Shown one piece after another: positions 17,832 through 25,689 of a stretch of 64,000 bases of DNA. The first letter of the stretch is position 1, and the number at the start of each line of letters is the position of its first letter. Source of the stretch: Haladaptatus caseinilyticus. GTDB lineage: Archaea > Halobacteriota > Halobacteria > Halobacteriales > Haladaptataceae. Both the position numbers and the translations under genes were made by a program. The stretch lies in the NCBI RefSeq assembly GCF_026248685.1, contig NZ_CP111037.1, positions 62,001-126,000 of the forward strand, given 5' to 3'. The notes beneath the pieces are model-generated. The model saw only the letters and a list, made by a program, of their open reading frames with translations. It was not told where the DNA came from and made no database searches.

Positions 17832-17880
17832 TTACTCTCGCGCATAAAAGCGGCTTGCACAGACAGGCACACGAGAGTAA
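17832..17880. promoter_or_regulatory. 9-bp inverted repeat around the promoter of the second NRAMP-like gene
   Basis: TTACTCTCG (17832-17840) and CGAGAGTAA (17872-17880) match perfectly and enclose an AT-rich GCATAAAAGC at 17842-17851 that could be the TATA box. The arrangement suggests a regulator that controls access to the promoter. Confidence 0.55.
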
Positions 17881-17908
17881 CCGATGACGTGTGATGAGGC
17901 AACTATCA

Positions 17909-19198
17909 ATGGAAACGAAGCCAGGTCGGGAAACGAAGAGTTCCTATGGAAGTCGGTTCCGCGACGCAACGACTGGGTTTTTCCAGAAGTACGGACTCGG
18001 GTTCGTGATGGTGGCGAGCTACTTCGGCTCCGGTTCTGTATTCATCGCCAGTTCCGCCGGTGTTCGGTACGGATATGGCCTCCTTTGGGCCGTCGTCGGG
18101 GCGGTTCTGCTGGGATTCATGGCACAGGATATGAGTGCACGGCTGGGGATCTTCGGCGAACCGCTCATGGCGTTCGTCCGTCGAAAAATCGGTCCGACCG
18201 GTGCGACGGTGATCGCCGCCGTTCTATCCATCGGCTGTGTCGCGTGGACCCTCGAACTCACCGCAGCGGTCGGAAAAGGTGTCTCGATACTCCTCGGTGG
18301 TGCGGTCGGTTGGCAGCCCCTCGCGCTGGTGACGGGACTCCTCGCCATCCTCATCGGCGTGCTGAACTACGACGGGGTGGAGCGCATCATGACTGCCATG
18401 ATGCTCGCTTTGCTCGTCATTTACATGGGTGTCGCAGGCGTGAGCAGTCCCTCGATGGCGGACGTCGCGGGCGGATTCGTTCCCTCAGTTCCCGTCGGTG
18501 GAGCGTTGACGCTCGCGGCCGCTATCATCGGGACGACCGCGCTGTGGCCGAACTTCTTCCTCGAATCGAACCTCGTGGACAAAAAGGGTTGGGTCGGTGA
18601 GGAAGGCGTCTCTGAGATGCGTCGTGACCTCGGAATCGGCTATCTCGTTGGTGGCCTGACGACAGTGGCGATCGTGGTCGTCGCCGCGGCGGTTCTGCGT
18701 CCTGCTGGGTACACCGAACTGGAGACGTTCATCACGCCGGGCCGAGCGCTTGCCGACGTGTTCGGCGAGTGGGCGATGATCGTCTTTCTCCTCGGAACCC
18801 TCGCGGCGGCGTTCAACAGTATCGTGCCGATAATGTGGACGCCTGCCTATCTCCTCCAGAACGCACGCGGACGAGTCGCCGATAGCGCGACCCGCGAGTT
18901 CAAGATCATCTACGCGGTCGGCGTCGGTATCGGAAGCCTCTCCCCACTTGTACACCAGTTCGCGGGACTGAGTGTTATCGACATGATACTCTTGTTTCCG
19001 GCGTACAACGCCATCGTCGGTTTGCCAATCACGGCGATCTTGTTGTTCTGGGCGGTAAATGACCGGAACACGATGGGAGAACACCGAAACGGGATGGCGC
19101 TGACAGCGGTGAACTTCCTGCTCGTCCTCCTCTCGGCGTATCTCGCCGTGACGTCGCTCCCTGGATTCATCGACGCACTGACCTCGGGCGGTCTCTAA
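17909..19198 (+). CDS. second NRAMP-like permease lacking metal-binding motifs
   Basis: 429 aa from ATG 17909, which has GAGG about 10 nt upstream; GTG 17891 and ATG 17894 are in frame. About 11 TM helices. TM1 reads SYFGSGSVFIASS, so DPGN is GSGS (residues 40-43). TM6 reads GTTALWPNFFLES, so MPHN is LWPN. It shares MSARLG and GFVPSVP with the permease next to hyuA, so both belong to one metal-site-free branch. It follows the creatininase-family gene and precedes a TauE/SafE exporter, all rightward. I infer import of the amidohydrolase substrate; metal transport is unlikely. An inverted repeat at 17832-17880 may regulate it. Confidence 0.88.
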   Translation: METKPGRETKSSYGSRFRDATTGFFQKYGLGFVMVASYFGSGSVFIASSAGVRYGYGLLWAVVGAVLLGFMAQDMSARLGIFGEPLMAFVRRKIGPTGATVIAAVLSIGCVAWTLELTAAVGKGVSILLGGAVGWQPLALVTGLLAILIGVLNYDGVERIMTAMMLALLVIYMGVAGVSSPSMADVAGGFVPSVPVGGALTLAAAIIGTTALWPNFFLESNLVDKKGWVGEEGVSEMRRDLGIGYLVGGLTTVAIVVVAAAVLRPAGYTELETFITPGRALADVFGEWAMIVFLLGTLAAAFNSIVPIMWTPAYLLQNARGRVADSATREFKIIYAVGVGIGSLSPLVHQFAGLSVIDMILLFPAYNAIVGLPITAILLFWAVNDRNTMGEHRNGMALTAVNFLLVLLSAYLAVTSLPGFIDALTSGGL

Positions 19199-19210
19199 CG
19201 ACTGAGACGA

Positions 19211-19984
19211 ATGCTTCCCGACCCGACAACGCTGGCGGTCCTGGTCGTCATTGCGTTTCTGTCCGGTATCGGAATCACGGCCGTCGGACCAGGTGGTATT
19301 TTCATCACGGTCGCCCTGTTCGCACTGACGGACGTTTCGTCGTCGGTCGTCGCAGGAACTGCGATGACGACCTTTGTTTTCACGGGTGTGCTTGGAAGTC
19401 TTACGTACCTTCAGTCCGGTGAACTACGCTCTACGTCGGGGAGACGGCTCGCAGCCCTCGTAACGCTTCCGAGCGTAGTCGGCGCTATTGCCGGGGCGTT
19501 CGCCAACACGGTCCTTTCTGATGGCCTATTCGGAATCATGTTGACCGGATTTACCATGCTGGTTGGAACGAGTATCGTCTATCGGGAGCAACGGGGTCTG
19601 GATTCAAAATGGTCGTTTCGAACAGATTCGACACTCGGAATCCTCGTTTTCGGCGTTCTCGGCTTCTGTATCGGTTTCTTGGGTGGACTGCTCGGCGTCG
19701 GCGGGCCCGTCATCGCCGTTCCTGTCCTCGTCGTCCTCGGCGTTTCGATGCTCGACGCACTGGCAGCCGCGCAAGTGCAGTCTGTGTTCCTTTCTGCGTT
19801 TGCCGCCTCGACATACCTGATGGAGGGTGCTGTGTCGATTCCGTTGGCCGTCGCCATCGGTGTTCCCGAACTGGCAGGCGTCGTCGTCGGGTGGCGGGTC
19901 GCTCATTTCATCGACCCATCCCGTTTGAAACTTGCGCTCGGTGGTTCACTCGTCGCTGCCGGGTTCGCGCTCATTTTTTCGTAA
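19211..19984 (+). CDS. TauE/SafE family anion exporter
   Basis: 257 aa, eight predicted TM helices in two repeats, each with the family Gly-rich turn: GIGITAVGPGGIFITVALF near the start and FLGGLLGVGGPVIAVPVLVV in the middle. The family exports sulfite, sulfoacetate or related organic anions. It begins 12 nt after the second NRAMP-like gene and is likely co-transcribed with the creatininase-family gene. It may export a product (for example sulfite or a carboxylate), but no sulfonate-degrading gene is adjacent. It is convergent with the DHH gene. Confidence 0.88.
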   Translation: MLPDPTTLAVLVVIAFLSGIGITAVGPGGIFITVALFALTDVSSSVVAGTAMTTFVFTGVLGSLTYLQSGELRSTSGRRLAALVTLPSVVGAIAGAFANTVLSDGLFGIMLTGFTMLVGTSIVYREQRGLDSKWSFRTDSTLGILVFGVLGFCIGFLGGLLGVGGPVIAVPVLVVLGVSMLDALAAAQVQSVFLSAFAASTYLMEGAVSIPLAVAIGVPELAGVVVGWRVAHFIDPSRLKLALGGSLVAAGFALIFS

Positions 19985-20033
19985 TCTCGATACGGAGACC
20001 GGGAAGGTGGTGTCCGGCACACCCTGGCGCGTG

Positions 20034-21077
20034 TCAGCTAGACGTAGTGTTGGCGAAAAACCGTTCGGTGAGCGTGTCGGTAAGCAGGTCGATGAGTTCG
20101 GTGTCACAGTCGTCCAATTCCCCAAACACGCCGAGTGGGACGACTCCACCGGCCATATCGCGGTGGCCGCCCGCGCTCCCGACCCCGCCGAACGCCGCGG
20201 TCATCACCTCGCCGATGTGGACTCGTGGGTCGCGAGTTCTCGCGCTCAGATGGACGGTCCCATCGATGATTCCGAACACGAGTGTCGTGGTGATCCCCTC
20301 CAAATTGAGGAGGTAATCCGCGGCCTGTGGGAGAGTATCCCGTTCGTCCGTTCGTCCAGTGTGGGTGACCAGATACGATCCTCGAACCGCGCGGTTTTGA
20401 ATCGTCTCTCCGATGGAATCGAGCGTTTCGTGCGTGAACAGAGAATCGGACAACCGACGGAGCAGATTGATATCCGCGTGTGGATGCAGGAATCGAGCAC
20501 TCGTGTACTCCGCTCCCGTGGCACTACGCGTGAATGCGAGTGTCTCCCGGCGAATCCCGAACAACAACGCCGTTGCGAGTCGCTTGTCGAGTTCGATGTC
20601 GAGAAACGCGAGATACTCGGTTAGGATGGACGCTGTCGCGCCGACTTCGGCCCTGTGGTCGACGTACTTGGCATCGATTCCCGTGACTGAGTGGTGATCG
20701 ATGACGATATCCGGCATCGTCCCTTCCGGGACGGAGTTGTTGACACCGGGTTTTGCATGATCGACGAACGCGAGTAGGGACGATGAACGCAGGCAGTTCT
20801 CGGTCAATCGGTACAGTTCGATGTCGAGGGCGTTGACCATCGCACGGTTCTGTTGATGAGTGATTTCTCCACCGTAATACAGGGTAACGTCCTCGACACC
20901 GACGTGTTCCGCGACCGTCGAGAGGGCGAGCGCGCTACTGATACAGTCGGGGTCGGGGTCGTTGTGACAAAGGATGGCTAACGAGTCGTTCCCGTCCAGT
21001 AGTTGAAGCAAGGAATCGAGACGTATCTCCGTCCGGTTCGGACTCGACTTAGGGTTGACGTTGATCCCACTGCTCAA
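20034..21077 (-). CDS. DHH-family phosphoesterase (DHH-DHHA1)
   Basis: 347 aa. The N-terminal DHH domain shows the metal motifs HNDPDPDCISSA (about 39-50) and VIDHHS, with Asp in AFVDHAKPG. The C-terminal DHHA1 domain carries GSAGGHRDMAGG. This is the RecJ-like/NrnA group, which degrades short oligoribonucleotides, phosphoadenosine phosphate or cyclic dinucleotides with Mn. Haloarchaea have several such genes; which substrate this one uses is unknown. It stands alone, convergent with the TauE gene. Confidence 0.88.
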   Translation of the reverse strand: MSSGINVNPKSSPNRTEIRLDSLLQLLDGNDSLAILCHNDPDPDCISSALALSTVAEHVGVEDVTLYYGGEITHQQNRAMVNALDIELYRLTENCLRSSSLLAFVDHAKPGVNNSVPEGTMPDIVIDHHSVTGIDAKYVDHRAEVGATASILTEYLAFLDIELDKRLATALLFGIRRETLAFTRSATGAEYTSARFLHPHADINLLRRLSDSLFTHETLDSIGETIQNRAVRGSYLVTHTGRTDERDTLPQAADYLLNLEGITTTLVFGIIDGTVHLSARTRDPRVHIGEVMTAAFGGVGSAGGHRDMAGGVVPLGVFGELDDCDTELIDLLTDTLTERFFANTTSS

Positions 21078-21150
21078 AGTTGCTCTCCTGTCGGTTCTGC
21101 TATGAGTAATACATACCTCAACGAAAAAGACTTTCGGCCCCCGAATAATT

Positions 21151-21807
21151 CTATCGCCGACAACTCACGGCGATTCCTTCTCCGAGCGGGACTACCGACG
21201 TTTCGAACTCCTCGTCTTCCCGCATCGCTACTAGATACTCCGCGATACCGCGACTATCTTCGTCCATCTCCGGGTCGTTCCCTTCGAGTGCGTCGAGAAT
21301 CAAGTCGAACTCCTGTATTCCACTGACCATCGCATTGTCAGCAACGATGACGCCGCCCGATGCGACCTTGTCGCGCACGGCTTCCAAGGCCTCGGGGTAG
21401 CCGTCCTTGTTGTGGTCGATGAGAACGACATCGAACGGTCCATCGTGTCGTTCGATGGCATCCATGGCGTCGCCATTCTCGAAAACGGCACGGTCGGCGA
21501 ATCCGGCCGTTTCGAGAAACGCACGGGCTTCCCGAAGTTCGCTCGCGTCGTACTCCGTAAGGACGATTTCGCCGTCATCGGGAAGTGCCTCGGCGAACCA
21601 ATACGCCGAGTAGCCGAATCCCGACCCGAATTCGAAGATACGCTCCGCATTCGTAACGGAGGCGAGAAACCGAAGGAACTGACCGACTTCGCGTCCGACG
21701 GTCGGGAACCCTTGGCCACGCTCTTCCATCGCTTTCAGCGTCTCGTCCGGCTCGGGCAGTGCGGCACGAACGAATCGCTTCGTCTCTTCCGGTAGGATCT
21801 CAGTCAT
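21151..21807 (-). CDS. O-methyltransferase (class I SAM-dependent)
   Basis: 218 aa from ATG 21807. The SAM motif I is IFEFGSGFGYSAYWFAEALP, followed by VLTEYD (acidic residue for the SAM ribose) and DVVLIDHNKDGYPEALE, the catechol-O-methyltransferase-like metal/substrate segment. Family: methyltransferase_3. Substrate unknown. There is no operon partner. Confidence 0.88.
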   Translation of the reverse strand: MTEILPEETKRFVRAALPEPDETLKAMEERGQGFPTVGREVGQFLRFLASVTNAERIFEFGSGFGYSAYWFAEALPDDGEIVLTEYDASELREARAFLETAGFADRAVFENGDAMDAIERHDGPFDVVLIDHNKDGYPEALEAVRDKVASGGVIVADNAMVSGIQEFDLILDALEGNDPEMDEDSRGIAEYLVAMREDEEFETSVVPLGEGIAVSCRR

Positions 21808-21892
21808 ACGGCACAAAACGACTCCGATACGGTTAATACTCGGGGTATGCGGTCAGGTCCGATGTACCGTCCACCTGTTCGAACCATTCCGT

Positions 21893-22045
21893 CTATGTTG
21901 ATGAACTCGTCCCTCGTCGTCTTGTTATAATGAACAACGTGATCGTAACCAGAATCCAGAGTGCGACCATTTTGACGCCTGCTTCTCCCGTTTCGGTGGA
22001 TCCTTTTGTTTCACCCGTTCTGTCCCCCATTTTACCGTTCCCCAT
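21893..22045 (-). CDS. possible small C-terminally anchored protein
   Basis: About 50 aa (MGNGKMGDRTGETKGSTETG start; ATG 22045 or 22051): hydrophilic Gly/Thr-rich half, then one hydrophobic segment VKMVALWILVTITLFII and a basic tail RRRGTSSST. The layout resembles a tail-anchored mini-protein. Its start overlaps the end of another short frame (22032-22127). Unrecognised, and short enough to be chance. Confidence 0.3.
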   Translation of the reverse strand: MGNGKMGDRTGETKGSTETGEAGVKMVALWILVTITLFIITRRRGTSSST

Positions 22046-22127
22046 CCTCATAGACACGGAAGACGATGAGGACGAGAATAAAGATGATGGCGATTCCGTC
22101 GTTCTCACGCCGATGCCGAACCGGCAT
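22032..22127 (-). CDS. possible small membrane protein
   Basis: 31 aa from ATG 22127 (MPVRHRREND then IAIIFILVLIVFRVY); the frame stays open upstream with RYYFGNERRYF, so a TTG start farther left of the protein is possible. One basic flank plus one TM. It overlaps the following small frame like a coupled pair. Low certainty. Confidence 0.25.
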   Translation of the reverse strand: MPVRHRRENDGIAIIFILVLIVFRVYEDGER

Positions 22128-22515
22128 TCGAAAATAGCGACGCTCATTTCCGAAGTAGTATCGCTGGACGAAGGACGTGGCATTTTCAGTAGTACGCAAA
22201 ATGAACAGAGCCGAACGTGTTACCCGACCCGGTACCGTCCCCGACCGAAATCGATGAGAAAAATCGCAACTGCGGAAACGGGAGTGTTGCCCTCATTCGT
22301 ACATTGTTCATTTATCAATCCAACTTCAAATGGTGGCCACATCTCCGAATATCGACGCGTAGGTGGTGACTACTCCAGGGAAGGCTAGTCATACCAAAGT
22401 GGGTTTCGAGCGTCATTCCTTCTGAAGAAACGACCATGTCTGCTCCGAATCACACCCCATACGGAACAGGGAACCGCTCCGAAACGACCACCCGCCGTCT
22501 CTGTGAGGGTGTCTG
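22128..22515. other. intergenic stretch without a supported gene
   Basis: About 390 bp. Only broken, low-quality frames; the last part holds GTGAGGGTG, the ribosome-binding site of the next mini-gene. No RNA gene or repeat seen. Confidence 0.4.
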
Positions 22516-22638
22516 ATGGCTGGAAAGCCAACCTGCGAGATGGTGGTTTGCGAGACCGGGTGGATAGAGCTTCGAAATCCGGACGAAAGCGACGAGCAGT
22601 GGTTGCTATCGGATACTGCCGCCGAAATCCGTCAGTGA
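22516..22638 (+). CDS. DUF7331-like haloarchaeal mini-protein
   Basis: 40 aa: MAGKPTCEMVVCETGWIELR, then DEQWLLSDTAAEIRQ. The ending with W(I/L)xSDTAxExRx is the signature of a widespread haloarchaeal mini-protein family (DUF7331 type) of unknown function. GAGGG sits about 9 nt before the ATG. Two Cys residues four apart (Cys7, Cys12) are unlikely to bind metal alone. Confidence 0.65.
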   Translation: MAGKPTCEMVVCETGWIELRNPDESDEQWLLSDTAAEIRQ

Positions 22639-22737
22639 TCGATTCTCTCCGGGATATTCATAACAACGTGTTATGGACGACATCGTCAGACACCCGCCTG
22701 ACTGAACTTCTTGTAGATGCCCGCTGTTGGATCGTGA

Positions 22738-22813
22738 TATGGCATTCGTGACTGTCGCATCCATCTACGGAACCACCAACACAAACGCGACAGTCGACGG
22801 TGAGGCTGTATGA
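22738..22813 (+). CDS. possible 24-residue leader ORF
   Basis: ATG 22738 opens a short frame (MAFVTVASIYGTTNTNATVDGEAV) whose stop overlaps the ATG of the next gene as ATGA, a classic coupling arrangement. It could be a leader peptide or chance. Confidence 0.2.
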
Positions 22814-23100
22814 GCGGCCAATGTGTTCGGATAGAGGTGTTGGTCGCGGATTCACCAGAGGACGCCCCACTAGTCGAATCCGACTCTCGCGTCGATGTTT
22901 CGGTAAACGGTCAGATGTATCCGACCGCGAAACTCACCGACGGTCGATATGTGGCGTGGTGGTTCGAACCGACTGCACCGGCGGTCGATTCCAGCATCAC
23001 GACCGAGTGGGTCGCTGCACCGACCCGATATTTGGCGGCCGTGACGTTGGGTGAACTCTGGGAGAACCCGGCGACGTTCGAGACGCTTACCAAGGCGTAG
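22810..23100 (+). CDS. hypothetical 96-aa protein, HalOD1-like small acidic domain
   Basis: 96 aa, acidic, mostly beta-strand pattern: VRIEVLVADSPEDAPLVESD, VDVSVNGQMYPTAKLTDGRYVAWW, ending WENPATFETLTKA. The NG-turn and alternating pattern suggest a small Ig-like or sandwich domain. I do not recognise the family and give no function; the HalOD1 resemblance is only in size and acidity. No signal peptide. It may be coupled to a 24-codon ORF upstream. Confidence 0.5.
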   Translation: MSGQCVRIEVLVADSPEDAPLVESDSRVDVSVNGQMYPTAKLTDGRYVAWWFEPTAPAVDSSITTEWVAAPTRYLAAVTLGELWENPATFETLTKA

Positions 23101-23141
23101 TTGAAAGGACGAACAAGTCCATTCCGTATCCCTCCTCCCCA

Positions 23142-23450
23142 TTACAGGCGGTCGATACCCGTCTTCGACTGGTGGGTGCTTCGATGGAGGGTTCGTCTTT
23201 GCGTTGGGCGCGACTGGCCGTTCCGCATTCCCCGCTGACGACGGTCACGTGGATGGAGTGTAATCGACGAAAGGAGCAACCGACCCACCAGAGCAGTCAC
23301 GCTGAGGTTAAACAGAACCACGAAAAGAACTTCCGAGGTTACGAACGTCACGAACAACCCAGTCAGCAATACACGGACGCTGAGTCCCATCGCACCGACG
23401 GCGAGGAGGCTGGTGAGGAGGGCTTTGGTCCACCCATAATCCCGTCGCAT
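23142..23450 (-). CDS. hypothetical two-TM membrane protein
   Basis: About 102 aa from ATG 23450. MRRDYGWTKALLTSLLAVGAMGL, then SVRVLLTGLFVTFVTSEVLFVVLFNLSVTALVGRLLL gives two or three hydrophobic helices; the tail (RQRGMRNGQSRPTQRR) is strongly basic and unlike haloarchaeal coding sequence, so the reading frame may have shifted late in the gene. Longer starts up to 23600 only add low-quality sequence. Function unknown. Confidence 0.4.
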   Translation of the reverse strand: MRRDYGWTKALLTSLLAVGAMGLSVRVLLTGLFVTFVTSEVLFVVLFNLSVTALVGRLLLSSITLHPRDRRQRGMRNGQSRPTQRRTLHRSTHQSKTGIDRL

Positions 23451-23690
23451 ATCTCCATGCTCGTAATGAACGGGAGACAGCGCGACGAAGCTTGCTGACA
23501 ACTGATCGATTCCTACCCGCGGGCGTGCCGGAAACGGTACTCGTGATGACCCGTAGCACTGTGCTAACGACTCCCTCGACCGACGAGTACGTTTCTCCAT
23601 CGTGTACGCGTTCGACTGGGTCCGTATTTAAACTGCGTCAGTCCATTGTCTGACGCTGATTTTTCTGTAAAAAAGTCTTCGCCGTTCGAA

Positions 23691-23981
23691 TCACGACAGT
23701 CGCTCGACCTTGATATACTGGTTCGAAGCGGGAGACTCGTCCTCGAACAGCGTTTTGAACGACACGTTCGGGTCCGCGCGAAACCGTGCCAAGCAGTCCT
23801 GACACAGAGCAGAGGCGGAAGGCGAGGGCTTTTGGATCGGATGCGAGGAACCGTCTATCGCCGTCCGAATGACTCTGATAATGGCGTCGTCTAAACAGCG
23901 ATCACAGGAGTATCGGTCGTTGCGTGAGTTGGCTCCGTTTTTGTGTGTATTTCGATTCATCGAACTCCGAATTCGATTCAC
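23691..23981 (-). CDS. small zinc-finger-like protein (2 x CxxC)
   Basis: 96 aa with CDRC near residue 26 and CQDC near residue 60, separated by about 30 residues (a zinc-ribbon-like spacing), then LARFRADPNVSFKTLF and a basic end. The start is uncertain: two ATGs lie within the first eight codons. Haloarchaea have many such small CPxCG-type proteins, often regulatory. No target is known. Confidence 0.5.
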   Translation of the reverse strand: MNRIRSSMNRNTHKNGANSRNDRYSCDRCLDDAIIRVIRTAIDGSSHPIQKPSPSASALCQDCLARFRADPNVSFKTLFEDESPASNQYIKVERLS

Positions 23982-24553
23982 GTCTTTTTACTGCAAGAGT
24001 ATGAGCGACGTGCGGGCGAGCGGTCGATTCGTAATCACTCCGTACCGGGTTCGTGTCCGTCGTTGTTGCTCTACTGATGCCAAATCCAAGCCTCGTCGCG
24101 AGACGACGAATTTTGCGGAGCAAAGGTTGCTACGACAGAAAGCTATCCAGATTCCAACGATTATCGGTACTCGCGATGCATCAGTCGCACTCGGTACCTC
24201 TTCCCGCCATCCCGACGCTTGGGCACGAAGTCGAACCGTCTCACCCGAATCGATGGGCCGGTTTTATCGTGCAGTGGCCGTCCTGATTCCATGTGCTCCC
24301 CATCACCGCGCTCGCCGAAAATTACCCGGAAAAGCGTTGCTCCAAGTGGTCGATTGCGTTCTCCTCGATTTTCGAACAGATACATCGTCCGTTCAGTTGT
24401 TGGATGGACGGTTGGAGTAGACCGTTCGTACTTTCAACTAACCATTGCCTGGCCGATGTCTCGATTCCGATGAAAGGAGGTGTTCGAAACTGAGTCACCG
24501 GACAGCACAACCGATTTCGAGGGAATCTATGCGCAGTAGTCGAATGGGTATGT
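23982..24553. other. degenerate stretch without a supported gene
   Basis: About 570 bp next to a frameshifted DsrE gene. All frames are short and show no conserved motif on either strand. It may be decayed coding sequence, but I cannot name an ancestor. Confidence 0.4.
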
Positions 24554-24905
24554 ATGGCGAAAGCCGCAATCGTTGTTCTGGCCGCGACTGAATCGCACGC
24601 GGATTGGGCCGGTTGACCAACGCACTGCAGGCCGCAAAGGAGTTCCAAGAGGCCGGTGACGAGTTAGAATAATCTTCGACGGTGCCGGTACCCATTGGGT
24701 AGACGAACTTGCCGACGAGGACCACCCCGAACACGTGTTGTACGCGTCCCTCGAAGCGCACGTCAGTGTCTGTGAGTACTGTGCCGGTGCCTTTGAAGTG
24801 GAGGAGGAAGCGGCGGAGAGTGAGGTTGAAGTGGTCGGCAAGTTCGAGGGTCACCCGAGTATTCGACAGTTGGTCGGAGACGATTACGAAGTCATCACAT
24901 ACTGA
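24554..24905 (+). pseudogene. DsrE-family protein, broken by two single-base deletions
   Basis: Frame 1 from ATG 24554 reads MAKAAIVVLAATESHAD and then hits a stop. Shifting frame recovers GRLTNALQAAKEFQEAGDELE, and a second shift at about 24668 recovers IFDGAGTHWVDELADEDHPE, continuing through a CEYCAGAF motif to GHPSIRQLVGDDYEVITY and TGA 24903-24905. Joined, this is a normal-length haloarchaeal DsrE/DsrF-like protein (sulfur-relay/peroxiredoxin-like fold, CxxC). Both breaks fit loss of one base at short runs: GAT(T)TGGGC near 24606 and GAA(T)TAATC near 24668. It is either a true pseudogene or an assembly artefact. The HxlR regulator downstream is intact. Confidence 0.75.
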
Positions 24906-25041
24906 GGACGCGTTCACACTGCCCCGGAATCGCTCCTTCCTCCGCTTGTTTGGCGCGGATACTGTTGGAATTAGGAGAGTAATCGTCGTTTCGCAATCGG
25001 TAGTGTCCTTCGTGCCGACGTATCGGATTACTATCCAAAAC

Positions 25042-25085
25042 CTAGTTACTAGCGGTAACCCTATACTCGTCGGGGCTCTAGTAAC
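25042..25085. promoter_or_regulatory. probable operator/promoter of the HxlR gene
   Basis: GTTAC-TAGCG-GTAAC at 25045-25059 is a perfect 5-bp inverted repeat with 5-bp spacer, and a third half-site GTAAC is at 25081-25085. GTTACTAG (25045-25052) and CTAGTAAC (25078-25085) also pair over 8 bp and enclose CTATAC (25061-25066), a TATA candidate about 30 bp before ATG 25095. This fits autorepression by the HxlR protein. Confidence 0.6.
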
Positions 25086-25094
25086 GAAGTAAGG

Positions 25095-25469
25095 ATGACC
25101 GAGCAATTGAATCAACTCGAAATTTGGTGTGAGGGGGAGGAGTGGTGTCCAATTACCTCCACGACCACACTTATCGGGAAGAAATGGCACCCAGTAATCA
25201 TACACCGTCTGCTCGAATACGGTCCAAGTGGGTTCAACGAACTGAAGCGGGCCGTGGATGGTATCTCCAGCAAAGTACTCTCCGATAGTCTCGAAGATCT
25301 CGAAACCAAACAGCTCGTTTCGCGTGAGATCGTCAATCAGAAACCGGTCCGTGTCGAATACTCGCTTACTGGCCACGGCGAGTCGCTCCGTCCAGTTATC
25401 ACCTCGATGCGAGACTGGGGGATGGGGTATCTCACTCCGGCAAAGGATGTGGACTCATCGATCGCGTAG
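25095..25469 (+). CDS. HxlR-family winged-helix transcriptional regulator
   Basis: 124 aa. WCPITSTTTLIGKKWHPVIIHRLLEYGPSGFNELKRAVDGISSKVLSDSL is the classic HxlR block: an N-terminal Cys followed by IGxKW, helix-turn-helix at FNELKRAV-GISSKVLSDSL, and a wing (REIVNQKPVRVEYSLT). HxlR proteins often sense electrophiles or redox through the N-terminal Cys (here two, Cys13 and Cys18). The promoter carries GTTAC half-sites around a TATA-like box. The broken DsrE gene just upstream in the same direction may have been its redox-linked partner. Confidence 0.92.
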   Translation: MTEQLNQLEIWCEGEEWCPITSTTTLIGKKWHPVIIHRLLEYGPSGFNELKRAVDGISSKVLSDSLEDLETKQLVSREIVNQKPVRVEYSLTGHGESLRPVITSMRDWGMGYLTPAKDVDSSIA

Positions 25470-25689
25470 GTATCATCATCCGCTCAAATTTTCCCGTTCG
25501 TCTCTCGATTTCTTCTTCCTCCCCGATACCACGACCACTCGGTAGGGAGCGTGCGGACGTCCTCGAACTATGAATTCGGCGGTTCGTTTCCACCATCCGT
25601 TCCGGATGCGTTCGTTGACCGCAGCTGACATTCCCTCCCGAACGAATTATCAACTTCTCAACCGTCTAGACCGATAGCGAGGGGAGAGG

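Noticed and set aside
24010-24500. Possible transposase remnant near the DsrE pseudogene
   Set aside because: No DDE motif, no inverted terminal repeats and no target duplication seen in any frame.
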